64,000 bases of DNA from Solirubrobacter ginsenosidimutans (GCF_027587205.1 NZ_JAPDOD010000002.1:248001-312000), one strand, 5' to 3'; positions 52,404 through 61,024 are shown, counted from the stretch's first letter. Notes: a model not told the origin generated them from the letters alone. Translations and numbers: made by a program.

Positions 52404-52409
52404 TACACT
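52404..52409 (+). promoter_or_regulatory. -10 element of the tRNA-Ser (GCT) gene
   Basis: TACACT lies 10 nt upstream of the mature tRNA 5' end. The same hexamer precedes the tRNA-Arg gene (53685-53690). Confidence 0.5.
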
Positions 52410-52419
52410 CCGCGGACCG

Positions 52420-52509
52420 GGACAGGTGGCCGAGAGGCTGAAGGCACTCGCCTGCTAAGCGAGTATGGGGTTTATAGCTCCATCGCGGGTTCGAATCCCG
52501 CCCTGTCCG
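52420..52509 (+). tRNA. tRNA-Ser (GCT)
   Basis: Acceptor GGACAGG/CCTGTCC, anticodon loop CTGCTAA reading GCT, a long variable arm (TATGGGGTTTATAGCTCCATC region) and the T-arm GGGTTCGAATCCC. 90 nt, CCA not encoded. The convergent TetR gene runs 38 nt into its 3' half. Confidence 0.97.
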
Positions 52510-53071
52510 TGAGCCCTGGATACAGCGCGTCGACCACCTGCTGAGGCCATTCCGGCCCGGGGCGGCCGCGCTCGTAGTGGCGGGTGAAATAGCTGCCCAG
52601 GAGCGCGTCGGCGGCGACGTCGATGTCGAGTGCCGGTTTGAGCTCTCCGCTCTCGACGCCCTTTCGGAGGATGCGCCGAAAGCGCTCGACGGCCGGACCG
52701 ATCATCTGCTGCCTGGCCGCCTCGAGGATCTCGGGGTGGGTCTGCGCCTCGACCAGAACGGTCGCGGTGACCGTCGGGTCGATCCGATTTCTGACCGCCT
52801 CCAGGGCTTGGACGAGGCCCTCGCGCGTTGAGTTGGTCTCCGGGTCGGGCGATTGGGCGTTCATCCGGCCGATCGCGGCGAGCGCCAGTGCCGCGGGCGT
52901 CGCGTAGCGGCGGTACACGGTCGTCTTCGCCACCCCCGCACGCGCCGCCACCCCCGGCACGGTCATCCGCTGGATCCCCTCCTCGACGAGGATCGCCGCC
53001 GCGGCCTTGACGATCGCGTCATCGATCTCGGGATCGAGCGGCCGTCCGCGTTTCGCAGTCTCTTCCGTCAC
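52472..53071 (-). CDS. TetR-family transcriptional regulator
   Basis: 199 residues. The HTH is seen in DDAIVKAAAAILVEEGIQRMTVPGVAARAGVAKTTVYRRYATPAAL, followed by a helical effector domain of TetR_C type (VRNRIDPTVTATVLVEAQTHPEILEAARQQM). The last 12 or so residues (DRAGFEPAMEL) are encoded by the antisense strand of the tRNA-Ser gene. It is divergent from a cupin gene with an imperfect 9-bp inverted repeat between them, so it probably represses that gene. Confidence 0.9.
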   Translation of the reverse strand: MTEETAKRGRPLDPEIDDAIVKAAAAILVEEGIQRMTVPGVAARAGVAKTTVYRRYATPAALALAAIGRMNAQSPDPETNSTREGLVQALEAVRNRIDPTVTATVLVEAQTHPEILEAARQQMIGPAVERFRRILRKGVESGELKPALDIDVAADALLGSYFTRHYERGRPGPEWPQQVVDALYPGLTDRAGFEPAMEL

Positions 53072-53109
53072 AGGGGTTGCAGGCTAGTGGTGAATTACGC
53101 TACCGTTAG

Positions 53110-53132
53110 TTTCGATACTCAGCGTAGCGAAA
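53110..53132. promoter_or_regulatory. Probable TetR operator between the TetR and cupin genes
   Basis: TTTCGATAC (53110-53118) and GTAGCGAAA (53124-53132) are inverted arms matching at 8 of 9 positions around TCAGC. The site overlaps a GATACT hexamer (53114-53119) that can serve as the cupin -10, where a bound repressor would block transcription. Confidence 0.5.
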
Positions 53133-53145
53133 GGTGATCTCGAGC

Positions 53146-53783
<638 letters not shown>

Positions 53784-53788
53784 CCTCT

Positions 53789-53814
53789 GAAAGCCCTGCA
53801 ATCGCAGGGCTTTC
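53789..53814 (+). terminator. Terminator hairpin after tRNA-Arg
   Basis: GAAAGCCCTGC (53789-53799) and GCAGGGCTTTC (53804-53814) form a perfect 11-bp stem with an AATC-type loop, followed by GTCGTTC. A fragment of the same sequence (AAAGCCCTGC) also follows the second att copy near 55290-55300. Confidence 0.8.
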
Positions 53815-53819
53815 GTCGT

Positions 53820-54078
53820 TCAAGGGCCGGGAGCCGCTCTCGGCGGCGCCCGAAATCGTGCCCACATCAGCCGGCCCTCGGCGAACGAGCGTCGCACGGT
53901 GAACACGCCGGCCGCCAGGTCGACGTCGAACCACTCGGCGCCGAACGCCTCCTCGGGCCTCACGCCCGTGCCGACGCTGAAGATCGCCAGCGGGCCGAAC
54001 GGACCGAGCTCGACGGCCAGCGCCTCGTCCTCGTCCCAGGTCAGGAACGGCTGGAACTCGACGCGCTCGTGTGTCCTA
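53820..54078 (-). pseudogene. Truncated tyrosine recombinase (integrase) fragment
   Basis: An 85-residue open frame on the minus strand ends at TGA 53820. It contains EFQPFLTWDEDEALA, then TGVRPEEAFGAEWFDVDL and FTVRRSFAEGRL, the start of the phage-integrase catalytic domain with the first catalytic Arg in TGVRP. The N-terminal core-binding domain is missing: at about 54076 the frame runs into the 3' end of the 205-residue gene. The C-terminal half with the H-x-x-R and nucleophile Tyr is also gone. It lies where an integrase is expected, beside the tRNA end. Confidence 0.75.
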
Positions 54079-54693
54079 TCGCACCATTGACCGCCACTCA
54101 GTCATGGTCTCAGCGTCGAGGATGTAAAGAGCTTCAGGGCCTCCCACCACCGCCTTGATCGGGAGAGTTCGACCTGAGAGGTCGATATCCGTTCGCTGAC
54201 AGTTCTGACTAGGCGACGACACCACGCTCTTGAGGTCCTCCCAGCGTAGGTAGACCCGTCCTTCAGGTAGCGAGCGAGGGTACGGAGCAAGTGCGTTATC
54301 GACGAGCCTCTGCAAACTCGCGTCTAGCCCGCCGTACTCGACGCGAGGATCGTCGATCGCTCCCCGCGCCATGCGAAGGAGAGCGAGTCGGATGTTGTCG
54401 TTGCACGCGTCCCTGGATAGACCCTCCCAGCTGTTGCCCGAGACGTCGCCCTTTACTTCAACAAAGAAGGACGCCCCGAAGTAGTCAGGCTCGATGCGCT
54501 TGAAGTTCTTTGGACCCACGGGCGGCGGAGCGTCCCGGTAGAGCGATCCATCCCGAATCACGGAGGTCCCCCTCCCGTCCCAGCGAAGGTCGAGCTTTAG
54601 TGCGCCCGGGGGCTCATTTCTCTCAAGCGCCAGATTCAGGCGCGAGATCAGTTGTTCTGCGCTTCTCTCGGGCTGACTCGGTGCTCTCGCCAT
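54076..54693 (-). CDS. Unrecognised island cargo protein with PD...ExK nuclease-like motif
   Basis: 205 residues. I do not recognise a named family. The central segment reads RIEPDYFGASFFVEVKGDVSG: Pro-Asp, eight residues, then Glu-Val-Lys in a hydrophobic strand, which is the layout of the PD-(D/E)xK nuclease core. A helix follows (DACNDNIRLALLRMARGAID). The N-terminus (PSQPERSAEQLISRLNLALERN) looks like a short helical module. Codon use is less GC-rich than neighbours, consistent with recent transfer. A restriction or other defence role is possible but unproven. Confidence 0.6.
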   Translation of the reverse strand: MARAPSQPERSAEQLISRLNLALERNEPPGALKLDLRWDGRGTSVIRDGSLYRDAPPPVGPKNFKRIEPDYFGASFFVEVKGDVSGNSWEGLSRDACNDNIRLALLRMARGAIDDPRVEYGGLDASLQRLVDNALAPYPRSLPEGRVYLRWEDLKSVVSSPSQNCQRTDIDLSGRTLPIKAVVGGPEALYILDAETMTEWRSMVR

Positions 54694-55254
54694 CTGTCCC
54701 CCTCGTCCTCTCGATGCGTAGCACTCTCCGATTATCGCCTCAACGTGCCGACGCGAGAGCGTCCGCCACGTTCATGCAGGGCGGTCCACGCGCGCCCTTA
54801 ACGCGTGACAACTCTCTCCACAACGATCAAGCGGCCTGCGGCCGCGGCCGGGCTGCGCGCGGCTCGCGTTGCTCGCCGTGTTCGCCGGCCAACACCGGGA
54901 GCGCCAGCGTCGCAGGAGGTCGCCGATGACCAGCTCAAGGACCGCGAGGGTTACGGCTAGCTCCGCCACGAGTACTGCCCGAAGGGTCGCCAAGACGCAG
55001 ACGGCTGGCAGGCGGACCGGGTCTACTTCCTCGCCTTCTCCCCTCGCGGGGACCGGATCCGTCCCTTTACCGCGAGGTCGGCCAGCCAGCCGAGGAGTGT
55101 GCCCGATCGCGAGAAGACCGCGGGTGCGCGGCGTGCCCGCAACGCGCCCAGTCGCTTCAGACGAGCCCGAATCAGGCGCTGTCCACGGCGGCGTCAGCCG
55201 CGCCGCAGAGCCAAGTGTGTGCCGCGCACACCCGGTTTTCAGCCGACGGAGCCC
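54694..55254. other. Gene-poor part of the island, probably decayed coding sequence
   Basis: No convincing intact gene on either strand. On the plus strand around 54925-55110 a frame reads VADDQLKDREGYG, stop, LRHEYCPKGRQDADGWQADRVYFLAFSPRGDRI, which has protein-like composition but is broken by a stop and has no start. The long open plus-strand frame in this region is Arg/Ser-rich in the way shadow frames are. Confidence 0.4.
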
Positions 55255-55287
<33 letters not shown>

Positions 55288-55449
55288 TCAAAAGCCCTGC
55301 TTACGGGAGGGTCTGTTGTTTGTGGAAGTTCGATCGGGCATGAGCATGTCCCGATTCGTCCCGAACCTCTTCCGGCCCACGGCCCACGGCCCGCGGCGGG
55401 CGCGCGGTCGCGATGCGGGCGCCGTTCTGGACGTGGCGTGTGGGTGCTC

Positions 55450-55995
55450 CTAGCGGAGCGCGGCTGCGAAGCGCGGGACCGTGACCGCGAGTCGGTCGAG
55501 CAGCCCATCCTTCGTCATCGGCGGTCGCCGGAGGACGGCGGCCTGCCGGTCCACGACCTCTGCGACGACGGATCGCGAAAGCTCGTAGAGGTCGAGCAGG
55601 AAGTCGTCTGGATGAATCGCCTCGATGGCGAACGGTTCGCAGGCCTCCGGCGGGAAGTCCTTGAGGTTGAACGTCACGATCGCCTGCGCGTCGCTTGCCA
55701 CTGCCGCGGCGAGGACGTGGCGGTCTTTCGGGTCGTTGGTCATCGCCGGCTCGAGTCGAGCAATGCTGTCGTCCGTCACCGCCGCGCCAACGAACGCTGC
55801 GTCCATGGCAGCCGCCAGTCTGGCGGCCTGGCCCTCGGTGGCTCGGCCGTCGAGCATGAGGTTGCGGACAACCTCATCGAGGACGCGCTCGCTCCAGTAC
55901 GGGTCGTAGAGCTCCGTCTCGGCGATGCGCAGGAGCGTGTCGCGCAAGGGGAGCGGATAGAGCACGTTGGCGTCGAGAACCGCAGCGAACGGCAT
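55450..55995 (-). CDS. PIN-domain ribonuclease toxin
   Basis: 181 residues. Acidic metal-binding residues are placed as in PIN domains: Asp8 in VLDANVLYP, Glu in SERVLDEVVRN, Asp in NDPKDRHVLAAAV, and the FNLKDFP end. Such toxins cut RNA and are held by a partner antitoxin. It lies 40 bp downstream of an HTH antitoxin gene on the same strand. It may also have its own promoter: TAGGCT ends 9 nt before the ATG and there is no Shine-Dalgarno. Confidence 0.85.
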   Translation of the reverse strand: MPFAAVLDANVLYPLPLRDTLLRIAETELYDPYWSERVLDEVVRNLMLDGRATEGQAARLAAAMDAAFVGAAVTDDSIARLEPAMTNDPKDRHVLAAAVASDAQAIVTFNLKDFPPEACEPFAIEAIHPDDFLLDLYELSRSVVAEVVDRQAAVLRRPPMTKDGLLDRLAVTVPRFAAALR

Positions 55996-56035
55996 CGACT
56001 GCTGAGCCTAAGCTGCGCGTCGGCGGCTTCTCGGG

Positions 56036-56497
56036 TTAGCGGTAGCCGCCCTCAAGCTCTTCGGACAAGCGCGTCAGCTCGTCCAGCTTCTCGCGGCGGG
56101 TCCGCGCCCGCTGCTCGCGGTAGTCGAGGACGTCCTCGATCCGCACACGGCGATGCGTTCCGACCTTGTGATGGGGAATGTTCCCCGCATCGAGCAACTT
56201 GACTAGATGCGGCCGCGAGACGTGCAGGATGTCCGCGGCCTCCTGGGTCGTGAGTTCCCTGCCGTGGGGGATGAGCGTCATCGTCTGCCCGCGCGCCATG
56301 CCCTCGACGATGACCTTCAGCGCGTTGAAGGCCGATGCCGGCAACGCCATCGTCTCGCCGTCGGGCCCAACGAGTCGTGCGGTCCCGTGCTCGCGGAGGA
56401 TGCCGTCGAGTCGGCCGCGGAGCGCCTCAATCGCCTCGCCCTCATCAGGCGTCGAGTGGAGCAGCGTGTCGGGCAGTTGAAGGGGTGAGCCAGTCAC
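56036..56497 (-). CDS. HTH (excisionase-type) antitoxin of the PIN pair
   Basis: 153 residues. The C-terminal half has the MerR/excisionase-like helix-turn-helix: ELTTQEAADILHVSRPHLVKLLDAGNIPHHKVGTHRRVRIEDVLDYREQ. The N-terminal half (DTLLHSTPDEGEAIEALRGRLDGIL) and acidic C-terminal tail (RREKLDELTRLSEELEGG) probably bind the toxin. This HTH plus PIN arrangement is a known toxin-antitoxin type. GTG start with TATGCT ending 10 nt upstream. Confidence 0.85.
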   Translation of the reverse strand: MTGSPLQLPDTLLHSTPDEGEAIEALRGRLDGILREHGTARLVGPDGETMALPASAFNALKVIVEGMARGQTMTLIPHGRELTTQEAADILHVSRPHLVKLLDAGNIPHHKVGTHRRVRIEDVLDYREQRARTRREKLDELTRLSEELEGGYR

Positions 56498-56513
56498 AAC
56501 CTGTCACAGCATA
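56491..56513 (-). promoter_or_regulatory. Promoter and repeat-rich control site of the toxin-antitoxin operon
   Basis: On the minus strand TATGCT (56513-56508) is followed after 10 nt by the antitoxin GTG. The region holds two TGTCACA/GTCACA-type copies (56493-56507), candidate sites for autoregulation by the HTH antitoxin. An A/C-rich run with repeated CAACCG and ACGAA units lies just upstream. Confidence 0.45.
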
Positions 56514-56742
56514 GTCGCAAACGAAACGAACGCAACAACCGCAACAACCGATACGCGCAGTCAGTGTTGCGCTCGATCCACGGCCACTTCACCGCGGCGC
56601 TGAGCGCCTGCCAACACCAGGACGACGAGCGCAGCAAATGCACTCGGCAAGCCGCCCACCCTCCCGGCCTCGCGGGTGGCCCCTTATCCGATTGCGATCG
56701 GTCGACGACGCGGGCAGAATTCGCGCCGGGTCAGAACGAAGT

Positions 56743-56940
56743 GTGACTGAAACGGGCCGGGGCGCGAGATGGGCCTACCGCGCGGCATCATCGATGCCGA
56801 TCCTCGTCCTGTTCGCTCTCCTCGCCGCGACCCGCCTCGATGCGAGCTACGACGTGATCACGACCCTGATCGTCATCGGGTTCATCCCGCTCGTGCTTGA
56901 CGTGATCGTGTTCCTCACAACGCTCGACCTCGACACGTAA
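56743..56940 (+). CDS. Small two-helix membrane protein, unknown function
   Basis: 65 residues: a basic start (TETGRGARWAYRAASS), then two hydrophobic helices (MPILVLFALLAATRL and ITTLIVIGFIPLVLDVIVFLTTL) with Asp at the end. It resembles short phospholipase D nuclease N-terminal-type or membrane anchor proteins, but I cannot assign it. GTG start; the in-frame upstream extension is Pro/Arg-rich and not protein-like. A strong hairpin follows the stop. Confidence 0.5.
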   Translation: MTETGRGARWAYRAASSMPILVLFALLAATRLDASYDVITTLIVIGFIPLVLDVIVFLTTLDLDT

Positions 56941-56971
56941 TCTCGCTCGAACGGGCAAGGCGGCGTGCGGT

Positions 56972-56999
56972 TGAGCGCGTGCCTGCCGGCACGCGCTCA
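56972..56999. terminator. Bidirectional terminator hairpin
   Basis: TGAGCGCGTGCC (56972-56983) and GGCACGCGCTCA (56988-56999) are perfect 12-bp arms with a TGCC loop, with GTGCG/CGCAC extending the stem across an internal loop. It sits between two convergent genes. No T-run follows, as is common in GC-rich actinobacteria. Confidence 0.65.
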
Positions 57000-57027
57000 C
57001 GCACTTCAGGGCCGCGACCGGGTCGCG

Positions 57028-59988
57028 CTAGGGGGTCGTCGTGGACAGGGTGAACGTCAGCGTCTTGCTGTAGCTGCCGGTGCGCAGCGGCTCGTTCGCG
57101 CCGATCGGCTGGCGCAGCCCGATCGTCACCGGGTCGTGGCTAACCGGGACGCTCCAGGTCAGCAGGCTCAGGGGGTCCGCGGAGACCGGGCCGAACGCTC
57201 CGCCCGGACCGGCGGCGGGCGAGCTGGCCTGCACTTGGACCGGCTGCTCGAGCGTGAAGGAGCCGTTGACCAGGTGTCCCGCGGCGGGGCCGGTGTCGCT
57301 CACCGAGAGCGCGGCGTCGCCGGCGGTGCTCACCACGTCGGCGGTGACCGACGTGTCGTAGCTCTTCGCCACGCCCGGCGTGAAGGCGCCGAAGCTCCCC
57401 GGCGTGCCGAGGCTCAAAGCGAGCGTCGCGGGCACGGACCCGCCCGCTCCTCCGCCCGTGACGGACGTGGAGAGCGGGAGCGCGTAGACACCGCGCCCGT
57501 AGTTGGCGACGAACAGCGTCGAGTGGTCGCCGCTGAAGGACAGGTCGAGGATCGGCGCGTTCGGCATCCCCTCGCTGAGCTTGTACCAGTGGGCGCCGTC
57601 GTCGCTGCTTTCGAACACGCCCACGTTCTCGCCGACGTAGAGGACCCCGGTGGGCTGGTCGTAGAGCACGTGCCAGACCGGCGCGTTGGGCAGGTCTGAG
57701 CTGATGTTGTGCCACGTGGCGCCGCCGTCGGTGCTCTCCCAGACGTTCGCCGCCCGGTCGCCCTCCTTGTAGCTCGAGAAGCTGGCGTAGACGTGGGCGG
57801 CGTTGGTCGGGTCGACGGTGATCGAGGTCACCCAGGTCCCCGGCAGGACGCCGGCGCCGAGGCGCGTCCACTGCGGATTGGCGGAGGTGGCGTTCGTCGT
57901 TTTCCAGACGAGGCCGGTGTCGGTGCCTGCGTAGATCGTGCTCGCCGGGGTCGTCGCCGTGCCGGTCGTCTTGGCCGGGGCGATCTGCGTCACCGCGCCG
58001 TACTCGTTCGCGTAGTAGGTGTCGCGATTGATCTCGTTCTGGGGGACGACGCCCGGCAGGCTGGCCGGGTCATCGGGAGTGGCCGGGCTGATGATCGTCC
58101 ACGCGTTCACGACGCCCTGGCCCGAGCGGGCGATCGACGTGCCGCCGACGTAGACGACGCCCGGGTCGGCCGGGTCGAGGACCATCGGCATCGCGACGGA
58201 GACGCGGGTGTCCAGCGGCCACGACGGGGTCGAGAAGTTCGACGACGTGCTGGACGTGGAGCCGGTGGCCGCCGCGTCCACCCGCCGGGCGCAGCTGATC
58301 CGCGGCGGCGTGGGCTGCAGGCACTCGTAGTAGCGCAGCTGGTTGGTCGGGTCGATCTGGACCTCGAAGCCGTCGCCGCCGCCGTACTGGTTCCAAGCGG
58401 AGAGGTCGGTGGGCTCGACGCCCGGCGTCCACGTGCGGCTGGAGCCGTTGTCCTGCAGGCCGATCGCGAGCCGCTGCGCGTCCTGCTGGGACACCGCGAC
58501 GTGGTAGGGCTGCGTCCATGGCTCGACGGACCCGTGCAGCCAGTTGCGCTTGGTCGCCAGGCTCGAGGTCGGAAGCTGGCCGTTGGGCTGATCGCCGTTG
58601 GTCGTCGACGCGTAGACACCGCCGTCGTTGCCCACGAAGACGTGCTTGGGCACGCTCGGGTCCCACGCCATCGCGTGCTGGTCGGCGTGCAGCGTGTCGA
58701 GCGCGAACGTCTTGGGCTGCACGACCGCCGAGCTCCACGCGGTGTTGTTGACCCACGTGTTGCCGCCGTCGGCGGTCTCGCGCATGTCGACGTCGGCCGC
58801 GAACACGTGGTTCGCGTCCGCCGGGTCCACCCACAGGCGGGAGAACACCCACTCGTAACCGCCGGTCGTGGTGCCGGGCTCGCCACCGCCGCAGGTCCAG
58901 GTCGCGCCGCCGTCGTTGGACACGTAGAACCCCTTGTCGGGACCGTTGGCCTGTGCGAAGACGATGTAGGCACGGTTGGGATCGTTCGGCGCGAAGGCCA
59001 TGCCGATATGGCCGAGGTCGGCGTCGGCGTTGAGGCCCGACTTCGTGGCATCCCAGCTGCAGACCGGACCGTGGACGTCGGAGTTGTCGAGGCGCGTCCA
59101 GGTCTTGCCGTCATCGGTGGAGCGGTACAGGCCCGAGTCGACGCCTCCGTAGTAGAAGCTGCCGTTGTTGCGGTAGTGATCCCACATCGACGCGAGGATC
59201 ACGTGCGGGTTGCCCGGCTGCAGCGCCACGTCGACGGCGCCGTCATGGTCCCCGGTCGGGGCGAGTGCGAGCTGCCACGTCTGGCCGCCGTCGGTCGAGT
59301 GGTAGAGACCGCGCTGGCCGGAGACCCAGGTCAGCGAGCCGGTGGCCGCCGCCCACACCTCCTTCGGGTCATCCGGGTTGACGACGATGCGGCCGAACGC
59401 CCCGCTGTCCGGGAGCCCGGAGAGCTGCCAGCTCGCGCCGCCGTCGGTGGACTTGTAGAGGCCGTCGCCCATGAACGTCGACCCGCCACCGGACGGGTTC
59501 GCGCCCTCGCCGGTGCCGGCGTACAGCGTGCCGTCGGACCCGCGGGCGAGCGCGCCGACCGCCTGGTTGTTCCCGGTCGGCCAGGCGGGCGTCCAGACGT
59601 TGCCGCCGTCGGCCGACTTGAACACGCCGCCGCTGCCGACGGACGCGTAGACGGTGCTCGGGCTCGTCGTCGGATCGACCGCCAGGTCGGTCACGCGCCC
59701 GCCGACGTTGGACGGGCCGGCGAACTGCCAGCGCGAGCTCGCGGCCTCGGGCAGAGCCGCGGCCTGCGCGGTCGCCTGCTTGACCTGATCCTGCGTGACG
59801 CTTTGGCCCGTCGAGGCCTCGAGGTCGAGCAAGGACTGCGGGCCGTCGCTGTCGACGGCTCCGGGAACGCCATCCCAGACTGGCGGCTCGCTGCTGTGCT
59901 GCGAGGAGTGTGTGACGGTTGTCGACCGCGTCGTCGCGACGACCGCGACAACAACGACAGCTAGCAACAAGGTCGCGATGCGTTTCAC
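57028..59988 (-). CDS. Large secreted Asp-box (BNR/sortilin-like) beta-propeller protein
   Basis: 986 residues with an N-terminal signal or anchor (KRIATLLLAVVVVAVVATT). At least eight Asp-box motifs of S-x-D-x-G-x-T/S-W form are visible (SADGGNVW, STDGGASW, STDGGQTW, STDDGKTW, SNDGGATW, TADGGNTW, STDGGATW, SSDDGAHW), giving one or two beta-propellers of the VPS10/sialidase type. A C-terminal beta-rich domain of about 150 residues follows (TLALSLGTPGSFGAFTPGVAKSYDTSV). Sialidase catalytic residues are not obvious, so binding or another glycan role is open. GTG start with GGAG 6 nt upstream. Confidence 0.82.
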   Translation of the reverse strand: MKRIATLLLAVVVVAVVATTRSTTVTHSSQHSSEPPVWDGVPGAVDSDGPQSLLDLEASTGQSVTQDQVKQATAQAAALPEAASSRWQFAGPSNVGGRVTDLAVDPTTSPSTVYASVGSGGVFKSADGGNVWTPAWPTGNNQAVGALARGSDGTLYAGTGEGANPSGGGSTFMGDGLYKSTDGGASWQLSGLPDSGAFGRIVVNPDDPKEVWAAATGSLTWVSGQRGLYHSTDGGQTWQLALAPTGDHDGAVDVALQPGNPHVILASMWDHYRNNGSFYYGGVDSGLYRSTDDGKTWTRLDNSDVHGPVCSWDATKSGLNADADLGHIGMAFAPNDPNRAYIVFAQANGPDKGFYVSNDGGATWTCGGGEPGTTTGGYEWVFSRLWVDPADANHVFAADVDMRETADGGNTWVNNTAWSSAVVQPKTFALDTLHADQHAMAWDPSVPKHVFVGNDGGVYASTTNGDQPNGQLPTSSLATKRNWLHGSVEPWTQPYHVAVSQQDAQRLAIGLQDNGSSRTWTPGVEPTDLSAWNQYGGGDGFEVQIDPTNQLRYYECLQPTPPRISCARRVDAAATGSTSSTSSNFSTPSWPLDTRVSVAMPMVLDPADPGVVYVGGTSIARSGQGVVNAWTIISPATPDDPASLPGVVPQNEINRDTYYANEYGAVTQIAPAKTTGTATTPASTIYAGTDTGLVWKTTNATSANPQWTRLGAGVLPGTWVTSITVDPTNAAHVYASFSSYKEGDRAANVWESTDGGATWHNISSDLPNAPVWHVLYDQPTGVLYVGENVGVFESSDDGAHWYKLSEGMPNAPILDLSFSGDHSTLFVANYGRGVYALPLSTSVTGGGAGGSVPATLALSLGTPGSFGAFTPGVAKSYDTSVTADVVSTAGDAALSVSDTGPAAGHLVNGSFTLEQPVQVQASSPAAGPGGAFGPVSADPLSLLTWSVPVSHDPVTIGLRQPIGANEPLRTGSYSKTLTFTLSTTTP

Positions 59989-60177
59989 GGGACTCTCCAC
60001 CTTCGAGGGATCGAGGCACAGGCTGTCCGAGCTGTGGCCAGATGTCTTCTTGCAGCTGTCAGACGATCGCTCGCGCAACTCCTACAAACGGGGTGTAATC
60101 GACGTTAGTTCGCCTCTCATGCGGACATTTATGAACGCACAGTGACACCGACAGTACGTAGGAATATGGCGCGCGTC

Positions 60178-60309
60178 TCAGAGGCGGTCCGCGAACGCGG
60201 CGATCCGGCGGCCCGCCTCTCGCAGGCGGTCCTCGGGCTCGTTGGTGAAGATGAGCCGCACGAGATGCTCACCGAAGTCGTCGGCGGCCCCGGCACCCGC
60301 GCGCCCGCT
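60178..60309 (-). pseudogene. C-terminal fragment of a PLP-dependent aminotransferase
   Basis: A minus-strand frame reading GAADDFGEHLVRLIFTNEPEDRLREAGRRIAAFADRL ends in TGA at 60178. Its form (D-F-G, then VRL-x-F, then a closing helix with E-x2-L-x-EA-x-RR) is that of the end of class I/II aminotransferases of the MalY/PatB kind. No start or catalytic lysine domain is upstream. The rest of the 60.1-60.4 kb gap holds nothing else that I can support. Confidence 0.5.
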
Positions 60310-60441
60310 CACGGAGGTCGTCGAGATCGAGCCAGTCGGTGGACCGCCGCTGGAACCTCGCCATCCAGGCGCTGTTCGGCGGACTGAGAGGGCCTAAACT
60401 GAGAGACCCTGTCCGGAACGAGCGAAGAGGCTGACACCCGC

Positions 60442-60981
60442 TTGCGGCGCGCAGACGCCCGCCGCAACCGCGACACGATCCTCGAGACTGCCCGTGACGC
60501 GTTCGCGGAGGGCGGCAGCGCGGTCTCGATGGCCGAGATCGCGCGGCGCTCCGGGGTCGGGATGGCGACGCTGTATCGCAATTTCCCCAACCGCCAGGCG
60601 CTGCTGGAGGCGCTGTACCTCGGCAATGTGAGAGAGCTCGCGCGCTCCGCCGAGGACCTGAGCGACCGAACGCCCTGGGACGCGCTCACCATCTGGCTGC
60701 GCGCGTTCGCGACCTACTTCGCGACCAAGCAGGCGATCGCCACCGAGTTGCTCGACCACGGCGACGCCGGCGACCCCGTCTTCACCGACAGCCGGAAAGC
60801 GCTCTTCGCCGCCGCGCAACCGCTCCTCGAACGCGCTCAGGCATCGGGGGACGTGCGCGCCGACGCCACGCTGGATCAGGTGATGGACATGATCGTCGGC
60901 ATCGCCAGGATCCCGTCCTCGCAGCCCGGCCACGTCGACCACATCCTGGACATCGCGCTCGACGGACTGCGCGGCCGTTAA
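60442..60981 (+). CDS. TetR-family transcriptional regulator
   Basis: 179 residues from the TTG. The HTH is plain: RRNRDTILETARDAFAEGGSAVSMAEIARRSGVGMATLYRNFPNRQALLEALY, followed by the TetR_C-like helical domain (LTIWLRAFATYFATKQAIATELLDHG). The start is uncertain: the in-frame CTG at 60409 (SGTSEEADTRLRRADARRNRD) fits the family equally well and has TAAACT ending 8 nt upstream. No obvious target gene is adjacent except the convergent sugar dehydrogenase. Confidence 0.85.
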   Translation: MRRADARRNRDTILETARDAFAEGGSAVSMAEIARRSGVGMATLYRNFPNRQALLEALYLGNVRELARSAEDLSDRTPWDALTIWLRAFATYFATKQAIATELLDHGDAGDPVFTDSRKALFAAAQPLLERAQASGDVRADATLDQVMDMIVGIARIPSSQPGHVDHILDIALDGLRGR

Positions 60982-60983
60982 CA

Positions 60984-61024
60984 GACGGCGGGGCGCCGCT
61001 CTCGCGAGCGACGCCCCGTCGGTC
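60984..61024. terminator. Strong bidirectional hairpin between convergent genes
   Basis: GGCGGGGCG pairs with CGCCCCGTC, with an inner GCTC-TCGC-GAGC stem-loop, in the 57-bp gap after the TetR stop and before the end of the sugar dehydrogenase gene. No T-run is present. Confidence 0.6.

Noticed and set aside
53899..54090. 63-residue plus-strand frame in the island
   Set aside because: It is the antisense of the integrase fragment, which has recognisable recombinase motifs.
60147..60387. 81-residue plus-strand frame
   Set aside because: The other strand shows an aminotransferase C-terminus; this frame ends in Arg/Ser-rich shadow sequence.
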